The notes under the pieces were generated by a model, which was not told where the DNA came from, ran no database searches, and worked only from the letters and a program-made list of their open reading frames with translations. Source: Acidimicrobiia bacterium (GTDB lineage: Bacteria; Actinomycetota; Acidimicrobiia; IMCC26256). From it: 6,976 bases of DNA. This document shows positions 1 through 6,422 of the stretch, in pieces. How positions within the stretch are numbered: position 1 is the first letter of the stretch; each line of letters begins with the position of its first letter. A program made the translations under genes and the position numbers. Location: NCBI GenBank assembly GCA_023262065.1, contig JALRDW010000074.1, forward strand, positions 1-6,976. Reading direction: 5' to 3'.

Positions 1-312
1 AGTCACTGCCTCATGCAGCGCGTCATCGAAGTCGGCGGCGATGAGCACGCAGTGGGCGAGTCCGAGCGGGGCGTCCTGGGGGATGTAGGTGACCTCGATG
101 CCCCAGCGGGAGCCGTCGCCGACGGCGGCCCGGATCTCGTCCCCGGTGTCGCCGATGATGATCCCGATCTCCCGGATCCCGGCGGCGGCCATGTCCTCGA
201 TCCCGTAGAAGAGGATCGGCTTGTTGGCGATCGGGACGAGCTGCTTGGCGCTCGTGTGGGTGATGGGACGCAGGCGGGTACCGGCGCCCCCGGCGAGGAT
301 CAGGCCCTTCAT
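1..312 (-). CDS. rmlA: Glucose-1-phosphate thymidylyltransferase, long form (partial, C-terminus beyond window)
   Basis: This enzyme family joins glucose-1-phosphate to dTTP to give dTDP-glucose and pyrophosphate in the cytoplasm, the first step towards dTDP-rhamnose and other deoxysugars for surface glycans or glycosylated metabolites. The 104 visible residues begin with the nucleotidyltransferase signature GGAGTRLRP (residues 8-16), followed by the [11 protein letters not shown] segment (22-32), whose lysine binds phosphate in the family, and the nucleotide-binding QDAPLGLAH stretch (79-87). The [17 protein letters not shown] wording and the GD-T-GDEI segment fit the long, StrD-like subfamily better than the short E. 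coli RfbA type. Long-form proteins are about 350 residues, so roughly 70% is missing off the left edge. The ATG at 310-312 sits directly before the conserved KGLILAGG start and has no Shine-Dalgarno sequence. It is divergent from the glucosaminidase gene. A related sugar-1-phosphate nucleotidyltransferase with another specificity remains possible. Confidence 0.9.
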   Translation of the reverse strand, partial: MKGLILAGGAGTRLRPITHTSAKQLVPIANKPILFYGIEDMAAAGIREIGIIIGDTGDEIRAAVGDGSRWGIEVTYIPQDAPLGLAHCVLIAADFDDALHEAVT

Positions 313-320
313 CGGGCTGC

Positions 321-326
321 AGGCTA
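321..326 (-). promoter_or_regulatory. Candidate -10 box of the thymidylyltransferase gene
   Basis: On the minus strand this reads TAGCCT, matching the TANNNT actinobacterial -10 pattern, and lies 8 bases before the ATG at 312. That spacing would put transcription initiation at or within a few bases of the start codon, giving a leaderless mRNA. I see no convincing -35 at 17-18 bases further upstream. The call rests on pattern and spacing only. Confidence 0.4.
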
Positions 327-426
327 GGCGCGTCCGCCCGGTGGCCCGGCGGTTGGCGGGCCCCGACGGCCTTCCGGGTGCGGCACGGGGGAGAATCACT
401 CCAGCGGCGGGTCCCGACCTGCCGAT

Positions 427-452
427 ACCGGTGGGACGACCCGGGCACCGGT
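427..452. repeat. Short inverted repeat in divergent intergenic region
   Basis: ACCGGTG (427-433) and its exact complement CACCGGT (446-452) are separated by 12 bases. It lies between the divergent thymidylyltransferase and glucosaminidase genes, so it could be an operator, or a hairpin in the RNA. In DNA this GC-rich a 7-base inverted repeat can arise by chance, so function is speculative. Confidence 0.3.
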
Positions 453-470
453 CCGCCGGATTGCCCGCTC

Positions 471-482
471 CGCCGGCCGGCG
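471..482. repeat. 12-base perfect palindrome upstream of glucosaminidase gene
   Basis: CGCCGGCCGGCG is a perfect palindrome ending 6 bases before the candidate TAGCCT box at 489-494, so a protein bound here would cover the promoter spacer. It is made only of G and C, which makes chance occurrence quite likely in this genome. Confidence 0.25.
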
Positions 483-488
483 AGGCCG

Positions 489-494
489 TAGCCT
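489..494 (+). promoter_or_regulatory. Weak candidate -10 box for the glucosaminidase gene
   Basis: TAGCCT fits TANNNT and is the only such hexamer I find close upstream of the gene. It would give a leader of roughly 40 bases. A TTGCCC at 461-466 resembles a -35, but the 22-base spacing is too long for a normal promoter. The same TAG is also the in-frame stop that closes the reading frame upstream of the ATG at 543. Confidence 0.25.
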
Positions 495-542
495 CACCAG
501 TCACATCCGCAACACCCCGCACATCGACGAGACCCAGAGCCC

Positions 543-2816
543 ATGGAACGCAGCCCCCGCCCCGCACCCCTCCGCCGCCTCGGCGTCGCGGCCGCGTCCG
601 CGGTGCTGCTCGGCTCGTTGGTGGCCGGTGCGCTCGTGGCCGCTCCGCCGGTGACGCGCCCGGCGGCGGCCGACGCCTCGGTCACGGTGCCGATGATGGG
701 TCCGCCGGTGCTCTCGGCCGCGCAGCTCGCGGCGTGGTTCCGGTCGACCGGGCGTGCGTTCAACGTCCCGGGTGAGACCCCCGAGTCCCTCGCCTCCTAC
801 TTCGTCGACGAGGGCGTCGGCGTGAACATCCGTGGTGATCTGGCGTTCGCGCAGTCCGTCGTGGAGACGGGGTACTTCGGGTTCGTCGGCTCGATGGTCA
901 AACCGACCGACTACAACTTCGCCGGAATGGGCGCGTGCGACACGTGCAACTCCGGGCGCCCGTTCCCGAACGCCCGTACCGGCGTGCGGGCCCAGGTCCA
1001 GCACCTGCGCAACTACGCGGACATCACCTCCCGCGCGGCGAACCTGCCGACCCCGCCGGTGGTCGAGTGGTACGGGCGGAGGATCGTGAACGGTGTCGTC
1101 ACCTACGACCCCGCGCTCGCGATCTACAACTTCGACACCTTCTTCGCGAAGGGTCGGGCCCCGACCTGGAACCAGATGGGGAACGGCAACTGGGCCACCG
1201 CGACGAACTACTTCGCGACGGTGCTCAACGTCTACGAGCGCATCCTCACCTGGAACGGCATCCCCACCATCGCCAAGGCGGGGGCCGATCCGGCCGGCCG
1301 TACCGACCTCGTCGAGCGCGTGCCCGGCGGCGTCCACATCGGGGGCTGGGCCTTCGACATCTCCACGCCCGACGCCATCAGCGTGCGGATCACCCTCAAC
1401 GGCACGCCGATCGCCACCGTCGTCGCCAACGGGTACCGGCCCGACGTGGATGCGGTGTTCCGCTGGGGCGCCTACCACGGCTTCGACGCGGTCGTCGGCG
1501 TGAACACCGGTGGCACCGTCTGCGCGTTCGGGGTGAACGTCGGGGTCGGCTCCCGCGACACGCCGCTCGGATGCGGCACGATCCCGGGCCCGGATCCGGT
1601 GGGCGCCCTCGACTCCATCAGCCGCGCACCGGGCGGCGTGCGCATCACGGGCTGGGGTCTCGACCCCGACACCGCCGGGGCGGCGACCATCCTCGTCACC
1701 AAGGACGGCGCGCTCGGCGCCGCCATCCCGGCCGGGTCGCCCCGCGCCGACATCGGCGCGGCCTACCCGCCCTACGGCGCGAACCACGGCTTCGACGCGG
1801 TCGTCCCGGTCGGGGGCGGCGCGGTGTGCGTGTACGTCGTCAACGTCGGCCCCGGTTCCCCGGTGCGTCTCCTCGGCTGCCAGAACCTCGTCGGGCCCAC
1901 GCCGCTGTCGGCGATCGAATCGGTCACCCGGGTGCCCGGTGGGGTCCGGGTCGTCGGTTGGGCGATCGACCCCGACTCGGCCGATCCGGTGCCGGTCCAC
2001 CTCTACGCCGGCGGGGTGGGAGTGGCGATCCTCGCCGATCGGGTCCGGCCCAACTTCTCGCAGTACTTCCCGGGCTACGGGGACGCCCACGGCTTCGACG
2101 CCACGGTCGCGCTCCCGGGCGGGCGGACCTGCCTCTACGCGATCAACGTCGGGTTCGGCACGACGAACCCACTCATGGGCTGCACCGATCTGCTCGGGGC
2201 CGTACCGGTCGGAACGGTGGACGCGGCAGCACGGGTCCCCACCGGGGTGCGGCTGCGCGGGTGGGCGCTGGACGGTGACACCGCCGGCCCGGTCGACGTC
2301 CACATCTACGCCAACGGCCGGTACGTGGCCGCGACCACCGCCAACGTCGCCCGTCCGGACCTCGGGACCTTCTTCCCGGCCTGGGGCCCGAACCACGGTT
2401 ACGAGGTCACCGTCCCGGTGACTGCCACCGGCCCGGTGCAGTACTGCGCGTACGCGATCAACGTCGGCTTCGGCGCGGTGAACCCGCTGCTCGGGTGCCG
2501 CACGGTGTCGGTCGGCACGCAACCGTTCGGCATCCTCGAGTCGATCACGCGGGTCTCCGGCGGGGTCCGCATCGCCGGCTGGGTCATCGACCCGGACAGC
2601 ACCGATCCCGTGGCCCTCCACGTCTACGTCGACGGGGCGTTCCGCGCCGTCGTGACGTCCAACGTGTCCCGGCCGGACGTCGGGGCGATCTTCGCGGGGT
2701 ACGGCGACCTCCACGGGGTGGACGCCACGGTCACGGCGACGGGCGGTCAGGTCTGCGTCTACGCGATCAACGTCGGCGGCGGGGTCAACCCGCTGCTCGC
2801 GTGCCGCACCGTCTGA
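543..2816 (+). CDS. Secreted glucosaminidase (GH73-like) with five C-terminal cysteine-paired repeats
   Basis: This is probably an exported peptidoglycan hydrolase that cleaves the glycan strand at N-acetylglucosamine. Of 757 residues, 1 to about 43 form a Sec signal peptide: a basic start (R3, R6, R11, R12), a hydrophobic core (13-34) and a likely cut after the AAA at 41-43. Residues 58-236 form the catalytic domain, recognised by [12 protein letters not shown] (101-112) with E108 as the probable catalytic glutamate, DYNFAGMG (123-130), [18 protein letters not shown] (141-158) and the PTWNQM...W segment (207-217). Residues 254-757 are five divergent repeats likely to bind cell wall or glycan. 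There is no LPxTG, SLH or transmembrane segment at the C-terminus; the last repeat ends the protein. The ATG at 543 is the first start after an in-frame stop at 489, and no clear Shine-Dalgarno sequence precedes it. It is divergent from the thymidylyltransferase gene and convergent with metH. Enzyme class is fairly sure; the exact bond and substrate are inferred. Confidence 0.85.
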   Translation: MERSPRPAPLRRLGVAAASAVLLGSLVAGALVAAPPVTRPAAADASVTVPMMGPPVLSAAQLAAWFRSTGRAFNVPGETPESLASYFVDEGVGVNIRGDLAFAQSVVETGYFGFVGSMVKPTDYNFAGMGACDTCNSGRPFPNARTGVRAQVQHLRNYADITSRAANLPTPPVVEWYGRRIVNGVVTYDPALAIYNFDTFFAKGRAPTWNQMGNGNWATATNYFATVLNVYERILTWNGIPTIAKAGADPAGRTDLVERVPGGVHIGGWAFDISTPDAISVRITLNGTPIATVVANGYRPDVDAVFRWGAYHGFDAVVGVNTGGTVCAFGVNVGVGSRDTPLGCGTIPGPDPVGALDSISRAPGGVRITGWGLDPDTAGAATILVTKDGALGAAIPAGSPRADIGAAYPPYGANHGFDAVVPVGGGAVCVYVVNVGPGSPVRLLGCQNLVGPTPLSAIESVTRVPGGVRVVGWAIDPDSADPVPVHLYAGGVGVAILADRVRPNFSQYFPGYGDAHGFDATVALPGGRTCLYAINVGFGTTNPLMGCTDLLGAVPVGTVDAAARVPTGVRLRGWALDGDTAGPVDVHIYANGRYVAATTANVARPDLGTFFPAWGPNHGYEVTVPVTATGPVQYCAYAINVGFGAVNPLLGCRTVSVGTQPFGILESITRVSGGVRIAGWVIDPDSTDPVALHVYVDGAFRAVVTSNVSRPDVGAIFAGYGDLHGVDATVTATGGQVCVYAINVGGGVNPLLACRTV
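1302..2813 (+). repeat. Five tandem protein repeats of about 100 residues within the glucosaminidase
   Basis: Units begin near residues 254, 355, 457, 558 and 664 (bases 1302, 1605, 1911, 2214, 2532) and run 101, 102, 101, 106 and 94 residues. Each has, in order: a VPGGVRI-GW opening (tryptophans 269, 371, 473, 574, 680), usually a DPDT/S-like turn, a short strand with a xG tip, an RPD-like segment, YG..HGFD, and C-x16-C enclosing YAINVG.G.NPLLG. The pairs are C327/C344, C429/C446, C530/C547, C635/C652 and C738/C754 (the last spaced by 15). Strand-like alternation and one cysteine pair per unit suggest independent beta domains with an internal disulfide outside the cell. Similar repeats occur in other secreted actinobacterial proteins; I know no assigned function. 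The units have diverged clearly, so this is not a recent duplication. Confidence 0.85.
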
Positions 2817-2850
2817 GGCGGGGCGCGCCCCGCGGGTGCACGCTCAGACG
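2810..2850. terminator. Nested inverted repeat between convergent genes, likely bidirectional terminator
   Basis: The outer arms CGTCTGAG (2810-2817) and CTCAGACG (2843-2850) are exact complements. Inside is the 16-base perfect palindrome GCGGGGCGCGCCCCGC (2818-2833), able to form a 6-base-pair stem with a 4-base loop. Each outer arm contains the stop codon of one of the two converging genes. No T-run follows on either strand, so if this terminates transcription it is of the tail-less kind common in high-GC actinobacteria, or it may need Rho. Confidence 0.55.
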
Positions 2851-5800
2851 ATGAAGTACTTCGCCTCGGGGTGGGGGACGATGATCGCCGAGGTGCTCTG
2901 CTCCGGTTCGAGTTGGAACTCCTCGGTGAGTCGCACGCCGATGCTGTCGAGATCGAGCAGGTCCGCCAGCTTCGCCTGCTCCTCGAGGTCCGGGCAGGCC
3001 GGGTAGCCCCAGGAGTAGCGGGAACCGCGGTACTGCTGACGGAACAGCCCGGCGAGGCTCGGGCCGTCCTCGTCGACGAATCCCCACTCGGCCCGGATGC
3101 GCTTGTGCCACAGCTCGGCGAGGGCCTCGGTCATCTCGACCGACAGCCCGTGGCAGCGGAGGTAGTCGTTGTACCGGTCGGCGGCGAACAGCTCGCGCTC
3201 CCGGGCGGTCGCCTGGGCCCCCACGGTCACGACGTGGAACGCGGCGTAGTCGACCTCGTCGGAGTCGATCGGACGGAAGAAGTCGGCGATGCAGTGGAAG
3301 GGAGCCTTGCGCTGGCGCGGGAAGTTGAGGCGCAGGCGTTCGGTCGAGCGGGACTCGTCGGTCCACACGACGACGTCGCCGCCGTCGCTGTTCACGGGGA
3401 AGTAGCCCCAGGCGACGGCCGGGACCAGCCAGCCCTCGGCCTTCGCGGTCTCGAGCTCGGCCCGGAGCACCGGCCGGATGCGCTCCTTGAACTCCTCGTC
3501 GGTCTCGTGGTGCCCGTCGTGGGTCTCGGGCCGGAACTGCCACTGGTTCCGGAACAGCGCGGTCTCGTTGATGAACTGCGCGATCTCGTCGAGCGCGATG
3601 CCCTTCGCGAGCCGGGCCCCGAGGAACGGCGGTGCGAAGACCGGGACGTCCGTGGCGACCGCCGATCGCTCGGGGACATCGACGGTCTCGGCCTCCGCAT
3701 CGACCTCGGACTTCCGGGCCACCCGGCGTTCGACGACGGCCCGTCCGAACTCGGGGTCGAGGTCGCCGTCACGCTTGCCCTGCATGAGGGTGTCCATGGT
3801 GCGCAGGCCCTCGAACGCGTCCTTGCCGTAGAAGACCCGACCCTCGTAGACGTCGCGCAGGTCGCTCTCGACGTAGGACCGGGTGAGCGCAGCACCGCCG
3901 AGCATCACGGGGAAGTCGGCGAGCCCGCGCTCGTTGAGCTCCTCGAGGTACTCGCGCATGATGATCGTCGACTTCACGAGCAGGCCGCTCATGCCGATGG
4001 CGTCGGCGCCGACCTCCTGCGCCTTCTCGATGAAGGCGCTGAGGGGCAGCTTGATGCCGATGTTGTGCACCTCGTACCCGTTGTTCGTGAGGATGATGTC
4101 GACGAGGTTCTTGCCGATGTCGTGGACGTCGCCCTTCACGGTGCCGAGCACGACGACGCCCTTGCCCCCCGCGTCGGCCTTCTCCATGTGCGGCTCGAGG
4201 TGGGCGACCGCCTGCTTCATCGTCTCGGCGCTCTGCAGCACGAAGGGCAACTGCATCTCCCCGGTGGCGAAGCGCTCCCCGACGATCTTCATGCCCTCGA
4301 GGAGCACGTCGTTGATGATCGACAGGGCCGGACGTCCCGCCGCGAGCGCCTCGTCGAGCTCGGCCTCGAGGCCGTCCCGCTCGCCGTCGATGATCCGGCG
4401 CTCGAGGCGCTCCTCGACCGGCCAACCCGATCGGTCCTCCTGCTCGACCGCGCCGGCCACGACGTTCTCGAAGAGCGCCATGAACTCGGTGAGTGGGTCG
4501 TAGTCGTCGGTGCGGCGGTCCCAGATCAGGTCGAGCGCGACCTCCTTGGCCCGGTCGTCGATGCGGTGCATCGGCATGATGCGGGCGGCGTGCACGATCG
4601 CCGCATCGAGGCCGGCCCTGCGGCACTCGTCGAGGAACACGCTGTTGAGCACGTGGCGGGCGGCGGGCTTGAGCCCGAAGGACACGTTCGAGAGTCCGAG
4701 CACGGTCGAGGCCCCGGGCAGCTCGGTCTTGATGCGGCGGATCGCCTCGATGGTCTCGATGGCGTCCCGACGGAGATCCTCGGTGCCGGCGCTGAGCGGG
4801 AACGTGAGTGGGTCGAAGAACAGGTCGGTGGGCGGGATGCCGTACCGATCGGTCGCGAGGTCGTAGATGCGCCGGCAGACCCGCATCTTCCACTCGACGT
4901 CGCGGGCCTGGCCCTCCTCGTCGATCGCGAGGCAGATGACGGCCGCGCCGTACTCGGCCGCGAGCCGGAACACCCGGTCGAGGCGGGTCCCCTCGTGCTC
5001 GCCCTCCTCGAGGTTGGCCGAGTTGAGGATGGCCTTGCCGCCGAAGAGCTGGAGCCCGGTCTCCATGACCTCGGGCTCGGTCGAGTCGAACACGAGGGGG
5101 AGCGCGGCCTGGGTCGCGAACCGACCCGCGATCTCGCGCATGTCCTCGACCCCGTCGCGTCCCACGTAGTCGACGCAGACGTCGAGCACGTGGGCACCCT
5201 CCCGCACCTGTTCCCGGGCCATGTTCACGCAGGTGTCCCAGTCCTGTTCGAGCATGGCCTCACGGAACTTCTTCGATCCGTTGGCGTTCGTGCGCTCGCC
5301 GATGGCGAGGTAGGCGACGTCCTGGTCGAACGGCACCTGGCTGTAGATGCTGGCGGCCGAGGGCTCGTGCACCGGGTGTCGCTCGACCGGGGCGCGCCCC
5401 CACACGCGGTCGACGACCGCCTGGATGTGCTCGGGCGTGGTGCCGCAGCACCCGCCGACGACGTTGACGCCGAACTCGGTGGTGAAGCGCTCGTGGGCGT
5501 CCGCGAGCTGCTCGGGGGTGAGGTCGTAGTGGGTGTGGCCGTCGACGACGCTCGGGAGCCCGGCGTTCGGCAGCACCGACAGGAAGGTGCGGGCGTGCTG
5601 GGAGAGGAACCGCAGGTGCTCGGTCATCTCGGCCGGGCCGGTCGCACAGTTCATGCCGATGACGTCGGGGCGCATCGCCTCGAGCGTCGTGAGCGCCGCG
5701 CCGATCTCGGAGCCGACGAGCATGCGTCCGGTCGTCTCCATCGTGACCTGCACCATGAGCGGGACCTCACGGCCCACCGCGGCCATCGCGCGCCGGCAGG

Positions 5801-6317
5801 CGATGAGCGCCGACTTCGCCTGCAGGAGGTCGTAGACCGTCTCGATGAGCAGGACGTCGGCGCCGCCGTCGAGCAGTCCCCGGGCCTGCACCTCGTAGTC
5901 GTCCCGCAGGGCCCGGAACGTGATCGCGCCGAGGGAGGGGAGTCGTGTGCCCGGGCCGATCGAGCCCACGACCCAGCGGGGGCGGTCGGGCGTCGAGTGT
6001 CCGGTCGCCACCTCCTTGGCGATGCGGGCCGCGGCCACGTTGAGGTCGTACGCGCGGTCCGCGATGTCGTACTCGTTGAGCACGAGACCGAATGCGCCGA
6101 AGGTCGCGGTCTCCACGGCGTCGCAGCCGGTCGAGAGGTAGGCGTCGTGGAGCGCCGCGATGAGGTCGGGCCGGGTCGCGACGAGGTTCTCGTTGCAGCC
6201 CTCGAGGTCGGTGCCGCCGAAGTCGTCGGGCCCGAGGTCGTGGGCCTGCATCCAGGTGCCGAATCCTCCGTCGAGGACGAGCACGCGGTCGCGCAGGGTT
6301 GCGAGGAAGTCGGCCAT
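2844..6317 (-). CDS. metH: Cobalamin-dependent methionine synthase
   Basis: MetH moves the methyl group of 5-methyltetrahydrofolate through cobalamin to homocysteine, giving methionine and tetrahydrofolate in the cytoplasm. All five modules appear in 1157 residues (E. coli about 1227). Homocysteine domain, about 3-310: LDGGFGTW (15-22) and zinc ligands C224, C290 and C291 (in GMNCATGP and GGCCGT). Pterin domain, about 335-620: AIGERTNANGSKKF (338-351) and GLSNVSFGLKP (541-551). Cobalamin cap domain, about 635-715. Cobalamin-binding domain, about 718-845: DVHDIGKN with lower axial ligand H732, SGLL (777-780) and GG (807-808). A charged linker (about 848-890) leads to the AdoMet-binding reactivation domain (893-1157) with RYSWGYPACPD (1100-1110). 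The ATG at 6315-6317 precedes the domain directly, with no Shine-Dalgarno sequence. It is divergent from a cobalamin adenosyltransferase gene. No frameshift or missing key residue is seen. The intact reactivation domain implies the enzyme can be rescued after oxidation by a flavodoxin or similar reductant. Confidence 0.98.
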   Translation of the reverse strand: MADFLATLRDRVLVLDGGFGTWMQAHDLGPDDFGGTDLEGCNENLVATRPDLIAALHDAYLSTGCDAVETATFGAFGLVLNEYDIADRAYDLNVAAARIAKEVATGHSTPDRPRWVVGSIGPGTRLPSLGAITFRALRDDYEVQARGLLDGGADVLLIETVYDLLQAKSALIACRRAMAAVGREVPLMVQVTMETTGRMLVGSEIGAALTTLEAMRPDVIGMNCATGPAEMTEHLRFLSQHARTFLSVLPNAGLPSVVDGHTHYDLTPEQLADAHERFTTEFGVNVVGGCCGTTPEHIQAVVDRVWGRAPVERHPVHEPSAASIYSQVPFDQDVAYLAIGERTNANGSKKFREAMLEQDWDTCVNMAREQVREGAHVLDVCVDYVGRDGVEDMREIAGRFATQAALPLVFDSTEPEVMETGLQLFGGKAILNSANLEEGEHEGTRLDRVFRLAAEYGAAVICLAIDEEGQARDVEWKMRVCRRIYDLATDRYGIPPTDLFFDPLTFPLSAGTEDLRRDAIETIEAIRRIKTELPGASTVLGLSNVSFGLKPAARHVLNSVFLDECRRAGLDAAIVHAARIMPMHRIDDRAKEVALDLIWDRRTDDYDPLTEFMALFENVVAGAVEQEDRSGWPVEERLERRIIDGERDGLEAELDEALAAGRPALSIINDVLLEGMKIVGERFATGEMQLPFVLQSAETMKQAVAHLEPHMEKADAGGKGVVVLGTVKGDVHDIGKNLVDIILTNNGYEVHNIGIKLPLSAFIEKAQEVGADAIGMSGLLVKSTIIMREYLEELNERGLADFPVMLGGAALTRSYVESDLRDVYEGRVFYGKDAFEGLRTMDTLMQGKRDGDLDPEFGRAVVERRVARKSEVDAEAETVDVPERSAVATDVPVFAPPFLGARLAKGIALDEIAQFINETALFRNQWQFRPETHDGHHETDEEFKERIRPVLRAELETAKAEGWLVPAVAWGYFPVNSDGGDVVVWTDESRSTERLRLNFPRQRKAPFHCIADFFRPIDSDEVDYAAFHVVTVGAQATARERELFAADRYNDYLRCHGLSVEMTEALAELWHKRIRAEWGFVDEDGPSLAGLFRQQYRGSRYSWGYPACPDLEEQAKLADLLDLDSIGVRLTEEFQLEPEQSTSAIIVPHPEAKYFIV

Positions 6318-6326
6318 GGGTCCGGG

Positions 6327-6332
6327 AGTCTA
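6327..6332 (-). promoter_or_regulatory. Candidate -10 box of metH
   Basis: On the minus strand this reads TAGACT (TANNNT), 9 bases before the metH ATG. Initiation at the usual distance would fall 0-3 bases before the ATG, a leaderless or almost leaderless mRNA. No recognisable -35 lies at standard spacing. The call rests on pattern and position. Confidence 0.4.
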
Positions 6333-6385
6333 CGGGGTCGGGTGGGCCCCGGATCCCGTCGAAACCGGAGCGCGCATCGCCCGGA

Positions 6386-6398
6386 ACCAAGGGTTGGT
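6386..6398. promoter_or_regulatory. Candidate operator over the adenosyltransferase -35 region
   Basis: ACCAA (6386-6390) and TTGGT (6394-6398) form an inverted repeat around GGG. It is centred about 31 bases before the proposed start of the adenosyltransferase mRNA, where -35 recognition would occur, and is relatively AT-rich for this region. A regulator binding here could control that gene and perhaps metH, but the arms are only 5 bases, so the call is tentative. Confidence 0.3.
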
Positions 6399-6410
6399 CG
6401 GGTCGTTCCG

Positions 6411-6416
6411 TACACT
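6411..6416 (+). promoter_or_regulatory. Candidate -10 box of the adenosyltransferase gene
   Basis: TACACT matches the actinobacterial TANNNT -10 pattern and is followed by exactly 6 bases and then the GTG start codon. The expected transcription start is therefore the G of GTG itself, the classic leaderless arrangement. No Shine-Dalgarno sequence is present, which agrees. Confidence 0.5.
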
Positions 6417-6422
6417 GCTCCC

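Noticed and set aside
935..2278. A 447-residue plus-strand frame overlapping the glucosaminidase gene
   Set aside because: The arginine-heavy, low-complexity product without motifs is an out-of-frame shadow of the real gene.
501..2714. A 737-residue open frame on the minus strand covering nearly all of the glucosaminidase gene
   Set aside because: The translation is dominated by R, D, G, V and A with no recognisable domain, as expected opposite a strongly GC-biased gene. The plus-strand frame has a signal peptide, catalytic motifs and repeats.
3769..4893. A 374-residue open frame in another minus-strand frame inside metH
   Set aside because: It is rich in arginine, histidine and proline, has no motif, and lies fully inside the convincing metH frame. 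It is a composition shadow.
6336..6403. Direct repeat GGTCGGGT at 6336-6343 and 6396-6403, exactly 60 bases apart
   Set aside because: Eight GC-rich bases recurring once in a G-rich intergenic region is within chance expectation, and no third copy or symmetry was seen.
6318..6422. Possible cobalamin riboswitch upstream of metH
   Set aside because: The interval is only 105 bases, I see no B12-box-like sequence, and the candidate -10 lies 9 bases before the ATG, leaving no leader.
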